A DNA stretch of 64,000 nucleotides from Pseudomonas sp. PDM05 (GCF_014851685.1 NZ_JACVAC010000012.1:1-64000); one strand, 5' to 3'; shown: positions 18,828-28,111, counted from the first letter of the stretch. Numbers and translations: made by a program. Notes: generated by a model from the letters alone, not told the origin.

Positions 18828-21029
18828 ATGAATGGAACCACCACCTTTGACCTGCCGATCAGCGGCATGACCTGCGCCAGCTGTGCCGGCCGCGTCGAGC
18901 GCGCGCTGGGCAAGGTGCCGGGGGTGCAAAGCGTCAGCGTCAACCTGGCCAACGAGCGTGCCCACGTCGTAGTGGCGGGCCAGATGGACCCTGGTGTGTT
19001 GATTGCCGCCGTCGACAAGGCCGGCTACACCGCCACCCTGCCGCAGAGTGAAACCGCTACCGAAGTCGATCAGGCCCAGCGCCTGCAGCGCGAACGCCTG
19101 TCGCTGCTGCTGGCGATTGCCCTGGCGCTGCCGCTGGTACTGCCGATGCTGGTGGAACCCTTCGGCCTGCACTGGATGCTGCCCGCCTGGGTGCAGTTCG
19201 CCCTGGCCACCCCGGTGCAATTCATCTTTGGCGCACGCTTCTATATCGCTGCGTGGAAAGCCGTGCGCGCCGGTGCTGGCAATATGGATTTGCTCGTGGC
19301 CATCGGCACCAGCGCCGGTTACGGCCTGAGCATCTATGAATGGCTCAGCGCCCACCCCGGCATGGCGCCGCACCTGTATTTCGAAGCCTCGGCGGTGGTG
19401 ATCGCCCTGGTGCTGCTGGGCAAATACCTCGAAAGCCGCGCCAAGCGTCAGACCGCCAGCGCCATCCGCGCCCTTGAAGCCTTGCGCCCGGAGCGGGCGA
19501 TTCGGGTCAATGGCGGGCGTGAAGAAGACGTCGCCATCAACGCGCTGGCGCTCAATGACCTGGTGTTGGTCAAGCCCGGCGAACGCTTCCCGGTGGACGG
19601 TGAAGTGGTGGAAGGCCAGAGCCATGCCGACGAAGCGCTGATCAGCGGCGAAAGCCTGCCGGTGCCGAAGCAGCCAGGGGACAGCGTTACCGGCGGCGCC
19701 ATCAACGGCGAAGGCCGCCTGCTGGTGCGCACCACCGCCCTGGGCGCCGAAAGCGTGTTGGCGCGGATCATCCGCCTGGTGGAAGACGCCCAGGCCGCCA
19801 AGGCGCCGATCCAGAAACTGGTGGATAAAGTCAGCCAAGTGTTCGTGCCCGCCGTGCTGGTGCTGGCGTTGGTCACGTTGGTGGGCTGGTGGCTGTACGG
19901 CGCATCGCTGGAAACCGCGATCATCAACGCGGTCGCCGTGCTGGTGATTGCCTGCCCGTGCGCCCTGGGCCTGGCTACACCCACCGCAATCATGGCCGGC
20001 ACCGGCGTGGCTGCGCGCCATGGCATCCTGATCAAGGACGCCGAAGCCCTGGAGCGCGCCCATGCAGTCAGCGCCGTGGTCTTCGACAAGACCGGCACCC
20101 TCACCTCCGGCACGCCAAAAATCGCGCATCTGAGCGCCGTGGATGGCAACGAAGCCCTGCTGCTGCAACAGGCCGGGGCGCTGCAACGTGGCAGTGAACA
20201 CCCGCTGGCCAAGGCCGTGCTGGACGCCTGCAACGAACAAGGCCTGGTGGTGGCCGACGTGAGCGCCAGCCAATCCCTGACCGGGCGCGGCATCGCCGGT
20301 ACCCTCGATGGTCGGCAGTTGGCCCTGGGCAACCGCCGCCTGCTCGAAGAAAGCGGCTTGAACGCCGGTGACCTGGCCGAGTCCGCCAAGGCCTGGGAGG
20401 CCGAAGGCCGCACCCTGTCCTGGCTTATCGAGCAAGGCGCGCAACCGCGGGTGCTGGGGCTGTTCGCCTTTGGCGACACGCTCAAGCCCGGCGCACTGGA
20501 AGCAGTCCACCAACTCAAGGCGCAACACATCAGCAGCCACCTGCTCACCGGCGACAACCGCGGCAGTGCGCGCGTGGTGGCCGAGGCGCTGGGCATCGAC
20601 GACGTGCACGCCGAGGTGCTGCCCGCCGACAAAGCCGCCACCGTCACCGAATTGAAAAAAACCGGCGTGGTGGCCATGGTCGGCGACGGCATCAACGACG
20701 CCCCGGCCCTCGCCGCCGCCGATATCGGCATCGCTATGGGGGGCGGCACCGACGTGGCCATGCACGCGGCCGGCATTACCTTGATGCGCGGTGATCCACG
20801 CCTGGTGCCGGCCGCGCTGGAGATCAGCCGCAAGACCTACGCAAAAATCCGCCAGAACCTGTTCTGGGCCTTTGTGTATAACTTGATCGGCATTCCACTG
20901 GCAGCATTCGGCCTGCTCAACCCGGTGTTGGCCGGTGCGGCGATGGCGCTGTCGAGTGTCAGCGTGGTCAGTAATGCCCTGCTGCTGAAAACCTGGAAAC
21001 CCAAGGACCTGGAGGATCACCGCCCATGA
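18828..21029 (+). CDS. copA: Cu(I)-exporting P1B-type ATPase CopA
   Basis: The 733-residue protein pumps Cu(I) from cytoplasm to periplasm. It has one N-terminal HMA domain with GMTCASC (residues 13-19), eight predicted membrane segments, the actuator motif SGESLPV, the transmembrane copper-binding CPC (C376 and C378), the phosphorylated D420 in DKTGTLT, the nucleotide-domain SEHPLA, and GDGINDAP with D620. Having only one HMA domain is common in Pseudomonas; the E. coli enzyme has two. Its last four bases overlap the start of cueR, so the two are translationally coupled. The upstream dyad implies induction by copper through CueR. Confidence 0.96.
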   Translation: MNGTTTFDLPISGMTCASCAGRVERALGKVPGVQSVSVNLANERAHVVVAGQMDPGVLIAAVDKAGYTATLPQSETATEVDQAQRLQRERLSLLLAIALALPLVLPMLVEPFGLHWMLPAWVQFALATPVQFIFGARFYIAAWKAVRAGAGNMDLLVAIGTSAGYGLSIYEWLSAHPGMAPHLYFEASAVVIALVLLGKYLESRAKRQTASAIRALEALRPERAIRVNGGREEDVAINALALNDLVLVKPGERFPVDGEVVEGQSHADEALISGESLPVPKQPGDSVTGGAINGEGRLLVRTTALGAESVLARIIRLVEDAQAAKAPIQKLVDKVSQVFVPAVLVLALVTLVGWWLYGASLETAIINAVAVLVIACPCALGLATPTAIMAGTGVAARHGILIKDAEALERAHAVSAVVFDKTGTLTSGTPKIAHLSAVDGNEALLLQQAGALQRGSEHPLAKAVLDACNEQGLVVADVSASQSLTGRGIAGTLDGRQLALGNRRLLEESGLNAGDLAESAKAWEAEGRTLSWLIEQGAQPRVLGLFAFGDTLKPGALEAVHQLKAQHISSHLLTGDNRGSARVVAEALGIDDVHAEVLPADKAATVTELKKTGVVAMVGDGINDAPALAAADIGIAMGGGTDVAMHAAGITLMRGDPRLVPAALEISRKTYAKIRQNLFWAFVYNLIGIPLAAFGLLNPVLAGAAMALSSVSVVSNALLLKTWKPKDLEDHRP

Positions 21030-21427
21030 ACATCGGCCAAGCCGCACGCCAGAGCGGGCTCAGCGCGAAGATGATTCGCTACTACGAATCCATCGGCTTG
21101 CTCAAGGCCGCCCACCGCACCGACAGCGGCTACCGTGTGTACGGTGCCGACGACCTGCACACCCTGGCGTTTATCAAACGCTCGCGGGACTTGGGGTTTT
21201 CTTTGGAGGAGGTCGGCAAACTGCTGACCCTGTGGCAGGACCGGCATCGGGCCAGCGCCGACGTAAAAGCCCTGGCGCGCCAGCACATTGATGAGTTGAA
21301 TCAGAAGATCATGGAACTGGGGCAGTTGCGCGATACGTTGCAGGACCTGGTGGAGCACTGCCATGGCGATCATCGGCCGGACTGTCCGATTCTCAAGGAG
21401 TTGGCTTCGGGCAGTTGCTGCACCTGA
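21026..21427 (+). CDS. cueR: Copper-responsive MerR-family regulator CueR
   Basis: The 133-residue protein has the MerR winged-HTH ([24 protein letters not shown]), a dimerisation helix, and the metal loop with C112 and C120, exactly the positions used by E. coli CueR for linear Cu(I) binding. S77 is also present, the residue that marks monovalent-metal sensors. A C-terminal CC pair follows. The start ATG overlaps the copA stop (ATGA). It is expected to activate the copZ and copA promoters and so its own expression. Confidence 0.95.
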   Translation: MNIGQAARQSGLSAKMIRYYESIGLLKAAHRTDSGYRVYGADDLHTLAFIKRSRDLGFSLEEVGKLLTLWQDRHRASADVKALARQHIDELNQKIMELGQLRDTLQDLVEHCHGDHRPDCPILKELASGSCCT

Positions 21428-21456
21428 TGGAATCTACCTGACTACATACAAAACCA

Positions 21457-21566
21457 AATGTGGGAGCGGGCTTGTGTGGGAGCGGGCTTGCTCGCGAAGA
21501 CGGTGTGTCAGTCAACGATATATTCACTGATCCACCGCATTCGCGAGCAAGCCCGCTCCCACATTT
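21457..21566. repeat. REP inverted pair with an internal tandem duplication
   Basis: The outer arms AAATGTGGG and CCCACATTT enclose the usual REP sequence. The left arm is duplicated: GTGGGAGCGGGCTTG occurs twice in a row, separated by one T. The right arm is single. It lies between cueR and the convergent RIO-kinase gene. Confidence 0.9.
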
Positions 21567-21589
21567 TTAGATCTACGCAGGCCTTGAGA

Positions 21590-22489
21590 TCACTGCATCC
21601 AAGGCGGCGGCGGTGGCTCGTCCGGCACTTTGCTCGGTGGTGCATCGTCCGCCGCGCGGATCGCCTGCCGACGCTCTTCATCCAGCCGCGCCGCTTCGAT
21701 CTCGCGGATTACACCGCCCACGTCCGCCAGCTCTTCCGGCTCATCGAACTCGCCGGTCAACACACTGGCCGGGTGCAACGTGCCGGCTTCGTAAAGCGCC
21801 CACATTTCCTTGGCGTATTTGGTCTTTTTCAACTCCGGGGCAAAACGCCCGAAGTACGACGCCATGTTGCCCACATCCCGCTCCAGCATGCTGAACGCGT
21901 GGTTGTTGCCCGCCGCATCCACCGCCTGGGGCAGGTCGATGATCACCGGGCCGGTCGGCGTGAGCAGTACGTTGAACTCGGACAAGTCACCGTGCACCAG
22001 GCCGGTACACAGCATCAGCACGATCTGCGAGATCAGGAAGGCATGGTATTCACGCGCCTGGTCCGGCTCCAGCACCACGTCATTCAGGCGCGGCGCCGCA
22101 TCGCCGTACTCGTCGGCCACCAGTTCCATCAACAGCACGCCTTCCAGGAAGTCGAACGGCTGGGGCACGCGAACGCCCGCACCGGCCAGGCGGAACAACG
22201 CCGCCACTTCAGCGTTCTGCCAGGCATCTTCGGTTTCTTTCTTGCCGAATTTGGAGCCCTTGGCCATGGCCCGGGCCTGACGACTGTTGCGGACCTTGCG
22301 GCCTTCCTGGTATTCGGACGCCTGACGAAAACTTCGTTTGTTCGCCTCCTTGTAAACCTTGGCGCAACGCAATTCATTGCCGCAGCGCACCACATAAACA
22401 GCTGCTTCTTTACCACTCATGAGTGGGCGCAGCACTTCGTCGACCAGACCGTCTTCGATCAGGGGTTCAATGCGTTTAGGAGTCTTCAT
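21590..22489 (-). CDS. RIO1-family serine protein kinase
   Basis: The 299-residue protein has the RIO kinase core: the ATP-binding lysine in LRCAKVYKEA after the loop MSGKEAAVYVV, the catalytic loop HGDLSEFNVLL, and the metal-binding VIIDLPQAVD in place of DFG. The C-terminus is a proline-rich tail (KVPDEPPPPPWMQ). RIO kinases mature the small ribosomal subunit in eukaryotes and archaea. The role of the bacterial RIO1-like kinases is unclear. A weak ribosome-binding site precedes the ATG. The gene is monocistronic. Confidence 0.88.
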   Translation of the reverse strand: MKTPKRIEPLIEDGLVDEVLRPLMSGKEAAVYVVRCGNELRCAKVYKEANKRSFRQASEYQEGRKVRNSRQARAMAKGSKFGKKETEDAWQNAEVAALFRLAGAGVRVPQPFDFLEGVLLMELVADEYGDAAPRLNDVVLEPDQAREYHAFLISQIVLMLCTGLVHGDLSEFNVLLTPTGPVIIDLPQAVDAAGNNHAFSMLERDVGNMASYFGRFAPELKKTKYAKEMWALYEAGTLHPASVLTGEFDEPEELADVGGVIREIEAARLDEERRQAIRAADDAPPSKVPDEPPPPPWMQ

Positions 22490-22613
22490 CAGCTTTTATT
22501 GTGGGTCCTTTATTACCAAATACGCGTATGGCACTCGTTATACGGCAATCGGCCCGCCGGTGGGAGAGGCGACTGACCGTTGATCACTTAAGAATGCATC
22601 AGATATGCCAGTT

Positions 22614-23891
22614 TCAGCGCTCAATGATCGCCGTAACCCCCTGCCCGCCTGCCGCACAGATTGAAATCAGCCCACGCCCCTTGCCCGCCGCGTCCAACAG
22701 TTTGGCCAGGTTGGCGACGATACGCCCACCCGTGGCAGCAAACGGGTGCCCGGCCGCCAATGAACTGCCCTTGACGTTGAGCCGGCTGCGGTCGATCGCG
22801 CCGAGGGGGGCATCAAGCCCGAGGCGCGTCTTGCAGTAGTGCGCATCCTCCCACGCCTTGAGCGTGCACAACACCTGGGCAGCGAAGGCTTCGTGGATCT
22901 CGTAGTAATCGAAGTCTTGCAGCGTCAGGCCATTCCTCGCCAGCAAACGCGGCACCGCATACACCGGCGCCATCAACAGGCCTTCGGCACCGTTGACGAA
23001 ATCCACCGCCGCCGCTTCACCATCGCGCAAATACGCGAGGATCGGCAGGCCACGCTCTTTAGCCCAGGCCTCGCTGCCCAACAATACCAATGAGGCACCA
23101 TCTGTCAGAGGCGTGGAGTTGCCCGCCGTGAGCGTGGCTTTTTCGCCGCGTTCGAACGCCGGCTTGAGCGCGGCAAGTTTCTCCAGGGTCAGATCCGGGC
23201 GCAGGTTGTTATCGCGGGTCAGGCCGAGGAACGGCGTGAGCAAATCGTTGTGCCAGCCTTCGGCGTAGGCGGCCGCCATGTTCCGGTGACTCTCCAGCGC
23301 CAGCTGATCTTGCTCGGCGCGGGGGATCTGCCAGGTCTGCGCCATCAGTTCGCAATGCTGGCCCATGGACAACCCTGTGCGTGGCTCACCGTTGCGCGGC
23401 AGTTCCGGCTTGAGGTGATGGGGGCGCAGTTGCAACAGCACTTTAAGCCTGTCCGCCAGGGATTTGCTGCGGTTGGCTTGCAGCAGAATCTTGCGCAGCC
23501 CTTCGTTGACGCCGATGGGCGCGTCGGACGTGGTGTCGACCCCACCCGCAATCGCGCACTCGATCTGGCCCAGGGCGATTTTGTTGGCCACCAGCAACGC
23601 CGCCTCAAGCCCGGTGCCGCATGCTTGTTGAATGTCATAGGCCGGGGTTTGCGGCGACAGGCGCGAGCCGAGCACGCATTCGCGGGTCAGGTTGAAGTCC
23701 CGCGAATGCTTGAGCACCGCGCCGGCGGCCACCTCGCCGATACGCAAACCGTGCAGGTTGTAACGCTCGATCAGGCCTTCCAGCGCAGCGGTCAGCATCG
23801 CCTGATTGCTCGCCGTGGCGTAGGGACCATTGGAGCGGGCAAAAGGGATACGGTTACCGCCAATGATCGCTACACGGCGCAATTGAGTCAT
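22614..23891 (-). CDS. Acetyl-CoA C-acyltransferase (thiolase, FadI-like)
   Basis: The 425-residue thiolase carries the acylation cysteine in QQACGTGLEAA (about residue 90), the histidine in EIHEAFAAQ, the GHP motif in AAGHPFAATGGRI, and the second catalytic cysteine in SICAAGGQGV. It condenses or cleaves 3-ketoacyl-CoA. AGGGAG precedes the ATG. The gene is divergent from a long FabG and MaoC gene pair, so the three could form a fatty acid beta-oxidation or condensing module. The chain-length preference is not visible. Confidence 0.9.
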   Translation of the reverse strand: MTQLRRVAIIGGNRIPFARSNGPYATASNQAMLTAALEGLIERYNLHGLRIGEVAAGAVLKHSRDFNLTRECVLGSRLSPQTPAYDIQQACGTGLEAALLVANKIALGQIECAIAGGVDTTSDAPIGVNEGLRKILLQANRSKSLADRLKVLLQLRPHHLKPELPRNGEPRTGLSMGQHCELMAQTWQIPRAEQDQLALESHRNMAAAYAEGWHNDLLTPFLGLTRDNNLRPDLTLEKLAALKPAFERGEKATLTAGNSTPLTDGASLVLLGSEAWAKERGLPILAYLRDGEAAAVDFVNGAEGLLMAPVYAVPRLLARNGLTLQDFDYYEIHEAFAAQVLCTLKAWEDAHYCKTRLGLDAPLGAIDRSRLNVKGSSLAAGHPFAATGGRIVANLAKLLDAAGKGRGLISICAAGGQGVTAIIER

Positions 23892-23924
23892 GAAAATCTC
23901 CCTGCTGGAAATGGGTGTAATCCG

Positions 23925-23943
23925 TCAGCCTAGCCTAGGCTGA
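23925..23943. promoter_or_regulatory. Perfect dyad in the thiolase/fabG divergent promoter region
   Basis: TCAGCCTAG and CTAGGCTGA are perfect complements around a single C. The 19-base palindrome lies 34 bases upstream of the thiolase start and 65 upstream of the long-FabG start. It is a good candidate operator for a dimeric regulator acting on both genes. It does not resemble the PsrA or FadR consensus known to me. Confidence 0.5.
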
Positions 23944-24007
23944 TCGAACGACTAGCGCGTTTTGATGGTCAACTCTTCTTTGAACCACAGTTTCTGGAGA
24001 GCGTTCC

Positions 24008-25351
24008 ATGCCTGACCGTTATATCGACTTCGCCAATTCAGGCCTCGGCCATCGTCTGGTCGCCGCCCTTGGCCTGCCGTCACCGGTACGCCTGGAACGC
24101 TGGCAGGCCGGGCGTCTGCGCCCGGTCGAAGGCGCCTTGTTACTCGGCGGTGGCGGGTTGGTGGACAAGGTGCAGGCATTCGCGCACAAACTCACCGACG
24201 CCATTTACACCTACGGCACCGAAACCTCGACATGGATCCCCGGACATGGCCCGAAGATCAAGGCCGTGGTATTCGACGCCAGTGAGTTGCAGCACACCGA
24301 GCAACTCAAGCAACTGCGCGAATTCTTCCAGCCACTGCTGAAAAACCTCGATAACAGCGCACACCTGGTGATCCTCGGTCGTGCGCCAGAGAGCTTTCTC
24401 AACCCATTCGCGGCCAGTGCCCAACGCGCCCTTGAAGGCTTCAGCCGGTCCCTGGCCAAAGAGTTGCGCAACGGTGGCGTGCTGCAATTGCTTTACGTCG
24501 GTGACGGCGCCGAAGACCAACTGGAAGGCGCGCTGCGATTCTTCCTCTCACCCAAAAGCGCATACATCTCGGGCCAGGTGATCCGCCTGGAAGCCTGCGC
24601 CACGCCGGTCGAGGACTGGACCCGCCCGCTGGCCGGGCGCACGGCGCTGGTCACCGGAGCCGCCCGAGGCATTGGCGCGGCCATCGCCGAGACCCTCGCC
24701 CGCGACGGCGCCGAGGTGGTCCTGCTCGATGTGCCCCAGGCCAAGACCGACCTCGACGCTCTGGCCGCACGCCTGGGTGCGCGTAGCGTCGCGCTGGACA
24801 TCTGCGCCGACGCCGCCGCCGACCAGTTGGTCGAGCAACTGCCCACCGGCCTCGACATTCTGGTGCACAACGCCGGTATCACCCGCGACAAGACCTTGGC
24901 CAACATGACCCCGGACTTTTGGGACGCGGTGGTGGCGGTCAACCTGAATGCCCCGCAAGTGCTGACCAAGGCGCTGATTGACAGCGGCACCCTGCAAGAC
25001 CACGCCCGCGTGGTGCTGTTCGCCTCCATCAGTGGCATCGCCGGCAACCGTGGGCAAACCAACTACGCCGCGAGCAAGGCCGGCTTGATTGGCCTCGCGC
25101 AGGCCTGGGCGCCGCTGCTCAAGGGCCGTGGCATCAGCATCAATGCCGTGGCGCCGGGCTTCATTGAAACCCAGATGACCGCGCATATCCCGTTCGGCCT
25201 GCGTGAGGCCGGGCGTCGCATGAATTCGCTGGGCCAGGGCGGCCTGCCGCAAGACGTCGCCGAGGCCGTGGCCTGGCTTGGCCAACCGGGGTCCGGCGCG
25301 GTCAGCGGCCAGGCGCTGCGGGTGTGCGGGCAAAGTCTTCTGGGAGCGTAG
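24008..25351 (+). CDS. High-molecular-weight 3-oxoacyl-ACP/CoA reductase (FabG4-like)
   Basis: This 447-residue protein has two parts. Residues 1-205 form an extra Rossmann-like/flavodoxin-fold domain without a complete cofactor motif. Residues 208-447 are a typical FabG with TGAARGIGAAIAE, NAGITRDK, the catalytic serine in ASISGIAGN and YxxxK in NYAASKAGL. This architecture is that of HMwFabG (FabG4) reductases, which act on 3-oxoacyl-CoA or ACP with NADH. GGAGAG precedes the ATG. The MaoC-type gene follows after 2 bases and is surely co-transcribed. Confidence 0.88.
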   Translation: MPDRYIDFANSGLGHRLVAALGLPSPVRLERWQAGRLRPVEGALLLGGGGLVDKVQAFAHKLTDAIYTYGTETSTWIPGHGPKIKAVVFDASELQHTEQLKQLREFFQPLLKNLDNSAHLVILGRAPESFLNPFAASAQRALEGFSRSLAKELRNGGVLQLLYVGDGAEDQLEGALRFFLSPKSAYISGQVIRLEACATPVEDWTRPLAGRTALVTGAARGIGAAIAETLARDGAEVVLLDVPQAKTDLDALAARLGARSVALDICADAAADQLVEQLPTGLDILVHNAGITRDKTLANMTPDFWDAVVAVNLNAPQVLTKALIDSGTLQDHARVVLFASISGIAGNRGQTNYAASKAGLIGLAQAWAPLLKGRGISINAVAPGFIETQMTAHIPFGLREAGRRMNSLGQGGLPQDVAEAVAWLGQPGSGAVSGQALRVCGQSLLGA

Positions 25352-25353
25352 CC

Positions 25354-26202
25354 ATGGATTGGCAAACCTTAGGCAGCACTCCGTTTCTGCCACCGCTGTA
25401 CTGGCGTGCGGCGCTCAAGCGCCAAATCAGCGGCGACACCTTGCCCGCCCTGGGGCTGCGCTGCCGGGTCAGCGTCGACCCTACGCACGTGGCGGCCTAT
25501 CGCAGGGTCTGCGGCTTTGCCGACAGCCCGATCCTGCCGGCGACGTACCCCCATGTCCTGGCGTTCGGCCTGCAGATGCAGTTGCTCACCGACACAAGGT
25601 TCCCCTTCCCGTTGCTGGGCCTGATTCACCTGGGCAACTGCATCCGTATCCACAGGCCCTTGGGCGGCATCAGCGAGCTGACCCTCAGCGTACACACGCA
25701 AAACCTCAAGCCTCACCCCAAGGGTGCGACCTTTGACGTGGTGACCACCGTCGAAGATGCCCTGGGCCTGCTGTGGGAAGCCGAAAGCCGCATGCTCTGC
25801 CGAGGCGTGAAGACTGACGGCAACGCGGCGGACGACGCCCTGCCCACGCCCCCCCCCGTCAGCGAACTGACACGCTGGCCCGCCCCTGCCGACGTCGGTC
25901 GGCGTTATGCCAGGGTGTCCGGCGACTACAACCCGATCCACCTCAGCGCCCTGACCGCCAGGCTGTTCGGGTTCCCCCAGGCCATTGCCCACGGTCTATG
26001 GAACAAGGCGCACGCCCTCGCCGCCCTCGGTGAGCATCTGCCCGCGGCCAATATCGAAATACACGTCGAGTTCAAAAAACCGGTGCGCTTGCCCAGTGAA
26101 GTGCGGTTATTCACCAGCGCAGCCGGTTCCAGTGGTGAATGGGTGTTGAAAGGCAGCGAAGAGATTGAGCATATGCTCGGCAAGTGGCAACCCATTGCCT
26201 GA
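25354..26202 (+). CDS. MaoC-like (R)-specific enoyl-CoA hydratase
   Basis: The 282-residue protein has the double hot-dog layout: an N-terminal part of about 150 residues and a C-terminal MaoC domain with the hydratase-2 motif in SGDYNPIHLSALTARLFGF (catalytic Asp and His), followed by QAIAHGLW. It hydrates trans-2-enoyl-CoA or dehydrates (R)-3-hydroxyacyl-CoA. The ATG at 25354 follows GGGAG and is only 2 bases from the FabG stop, so the pair forms one operon. The combination provides 3-keto reduction and dehydration. Confidence 0.87.
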   Translation: MDWQTLGSTPFLPPLYWRAALKRQISGDTLPALGLRCRVSVDPTHVAAYRRVCGFADSPILPATYPHVLAFGLQMQLLTDTRFPFPLLGLIHLGNCIRIHRPLGGISELTLSVHTQNLKPHPKGATFDVVTTVEDALGLLWEAESRMLCRGVKTDGNAADDALPTPPPVSELTRWPAPADVGRRYARVSGDYNPIHLSALTARLFGFPQAIAHGLWNKAHALAALGEHLPAANIEIHVEFKKPVRLPSEVRLFTSAAGSSGEWVLKGSEEIEHMLGKWQPIA

Positions 26203-26493
26203 AACAAACCGATAAATTGTATATATACACCTTAAGTGATAGCGGACTTCATAAAGTCCGCCCATTTATTCAACCCCATGTTTTTTAATATATATACATC
26301 CTCCCCCTACACCCTTCGTATTAATCGCCAAGTACAGACTTGCCCTCCCTATATAAATCGTTAATACCAAGTTGAGCATTGCGCGAAAGTTGCCCCAGGC
26401 CTGTGATGATTCCACGGACAAACCCATCGCTATCCAAAGAAATAGCGAGTGTTTGAAGACAACTCAGGTTGTACAGGTGCAAGGAACTCAATC
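26203..26493. other. AT-rich leader region of the Gly-rich lipoprotein gene
   Basis: This stretch of 291 bases is clearly poorer in GC than its surroundings. It holds two copies of TATATATACA (near 26219 and 26290) and, near its left end, a hairpin that may terminate the FabG-MaoC transcript. No gene is seen. The rest is a plausible promoter region and a typical target for a silencing protein of the MvaT type, which is inferred from composition only. Confidence 0.55.
26242..26261. terminator. Hairpin downstream of the MaoC gene
   Basis: GCGGACTT pairs with AAGTCCGC around a four-base loop (CATA). The stem is followed by CCATTTATT, a weak T-rich stretch. It lies 39 bases beyond the MaoC stop codon and probably ends the fabG-maoC transcript. 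Confidence 0.6.
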
Positions 26494-28059
26494 ATGAAAA
26501 CTCAAGTAGTGTTTTGGAAAGCAAGTACCGCACTCGCCCTCGCCGTAGCACTGACACTCGGCGGTTGCAGCAGCGGCGGTGGTGGGCATCACAGCGGCGG
26601 CTCGTCCTCCACCGACGATACGACTGCCGGCACAGGTGGCACCGGCGGTGGTACTGGCGGCGGCACTGGAGGTGGAACAGGTGGCGGCACTGGTGGCGGC
26701 ACTGGAGGAGGTACTGGAGGAGGCACAGGTGGCGGCACCACCGGTCCTGGCACTGGCACCGGCGGCACGACCACGCCATTGGTCACCGCCACCGTCGTCG
26801 ACACCGTGGGCACTACCGTGACCGGTGCCGGCACCGCGGTCGAAAGCCTAGGCACCCAACTGGGCAACCTGCCGATTGTCGGCGCTACCGCCGGCGGCCT
26901 GGTGACTGCCACTGGCACCGCAGTGGGCAGCATCGGCACCGGTTTGTCGGACGGCTTGGGCACGCTCGGCACTGACAGCAACGCACTGGGCACGACCCTC
27001 GCCGGGGTCGGCAACGGTGTCTCGGACCTGGGTGATGGCGTGAGCACGACCGGCACCAACGTTGCCACCTTGCTCGGGCGCGTGCCCGTGGTCAGCGGTG
27101 TCGCGCCGGCGGTCGGCGGCGCAGTCGACAATGTCGGCAACGTCGTGACCATGCTCGGCGACACCCTGAGTACCGCCAGCACCACCGGCCCACTGGGTTC
27201 GGTCACCAACGCCGTCGGCGCCAGAGTGCTGGTGCCCGTGGTCTCGCTGGTGGAAAAAACCACCGGCCAAGTCGGCACCGCGACCGGCCTGAACAGCCCT
27301 GTCAGCGGCCTGCTGAATAAAGTCGGGAGTACCGTCGACGGTCTCGGCAATCAAGTCGCCAGTGCGGGCGGCACTGGCAACCCAGTCACCGGCGCGGTGG
27401 GCAGCGTGCTCAATGGCGCAGGTACCGTGGTCACCAGCGCCGGGGGCTACGTCAACCCAACCGGCGGCACGGGTGGCGGCACGGGGACAACCAACCTCGG
27501 CCTGCCGGAACTCATCGGCGGCGTGATCGCCGGCGCCGGCAACGGCCTCAATGCCGGCAACACCAATGGCCTGGTCAGTGCGGCGGGCATCACGGGCGGC
27601 AACGCAGGCGGCAGCGTGGCATCCCTGGGCACGCTGCTCGGCGGCAGTGGCGTGCCGAACAGCGCAGCGGGTGCGCCGGTGGCGGCACTCACCACCAGCG
27701 TGGGTGGCGCGCTCAACCCGGTCACCAGCGGCGTCACCAGCCTCACGCAGAACGTCGGTAGCGCCACTGGGCTCGGCGCTCCGGTCAATGGCCTGGTCAC
27801 CAACGTCGGCGGGGCTGTGAGCAACCTGGGCGGCGCCATCGTCGGCACCAATGCCAACCCGGTCACCAATGCCTTGGGCGGCACTGTGAACGCCGTCGGC
27901 AACACCGTGGCCTCGGTGGGTGGCGTGGTCACAGGTGGCACCAGCGGCGGTGGGTTGCTCGGTGGCGGCCTGAACCTGGGCGGCAGCGCATCTGCCAGCG
28001 CCAGCGCCGGTACGAGCAGCAACGGCGGCCTGCTCGGAGGCCTGATTGGCAAGAAATAG
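26494..28059 (+). CDS. Gly/Val-rich repetitive lipoprotein, putative surface adhesin
   Basis: Started at the ATG at 26494 with AAGGA 8 bases upstream, the product has 521 residues. A lipoprotein signal ends in TLGGC (C25) with serine at +2, which favours outer-membrane sorting. A Gly-Gly-Gly-Thr tract (residues 51-82) follows, then about 400 residues of Gly/Val/Thr/Asn/Leu-rich repeats with almost no charged or aromatic residues. Two blocks at 260-318 and 421-477 are clearly duplicates (VGTATGLNSPVSGLL, then NPVT; VGSATGLGAPVNGLV, then NPVT). Databases often call such proteins collagen-like, but no Gly-X-Y periodicity is seen. No TPS haemagglutination domain is recognisable, although a TpsB gene follows. 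The function is unknown; a surface or matrix protein is an inference from composition and context. Confidence 0.8.
   Translation: MKTQVVFWKASTALALAVALTLGGCSSGGGGHHSGGSSSTDDTTAGTGGTGGGTGGGTGGGTGGGTGGGTGGGTGGGTGGGTTGPGTGTGGTTTPLVTATVVDTVGTTVTGAGTAVESLGTQLGNLPIVGATAGGLVTATGTAVGSIGTGLSDGLGTLGTDSNALGTTLAGVGNGVSDLGDGVSTTGTNVATLLGRVPVVSGVAPAVGGAVDNVGNVVTMLGDTLSTASTTGPLGSVTNAVGARVLVPVVSLVEKTTGQVGTATGLNSPVSGLLNKVGSTVDGLGNQVASAGGTGNPVTGAVGSVLNGAGTVVTSAGGYVNPTGGTGGGTGTTNLGLPELIGGVIAGAGNGLNAGNTNGLVSAAGITGGNAGGSVASLGTLLGGSGVPNSAAGAPVAALTTSVGGALNPVTSGVTSLTQNVGSATGLGAPVNGLVTNVGGAVSNLGGAIVGTNANPVTNALGGTVNAVGNTVASVGGVVTGGTSGGGLLGGGLNLGGSASASASAGTSSNGGLLGGLIGKK
26635..26739 (+). repeat. Tandem 12-bp units encoding Gly-Gly-Gly-Thr
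   Basis: Eight consecutive 12-base units (26644-26739), each GGN GGN GGN ACN, are preceded by a partial unit. The third bases vary widely, including GGA codons that are rare in this window. Copy-number changes would keep the reading frame. Confidence 0.9.
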
Positions 28060-28111
28060 AATTGCACCTGGCCGATTAGACGGCCTCCCCTACAGCGCCT
28101 ACGCTTGGTTG

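Noticed and set aside
18360-21047. An 895-residue open frame on the minus strand
   Set aside because: It is the shadow of copA and of the secreted-protein gene. CopA has all P-type ATPase motifs, and the minus frame has none.
26494-28059. Collagen triple-helix identity of the Gly-rich protein
   Set aside because: The repeats are Gly-Gly-Gly-Thr and longer Gly/Val patterns. There is no run of Gly-X-Y with proline, so the usual database name would mislead.
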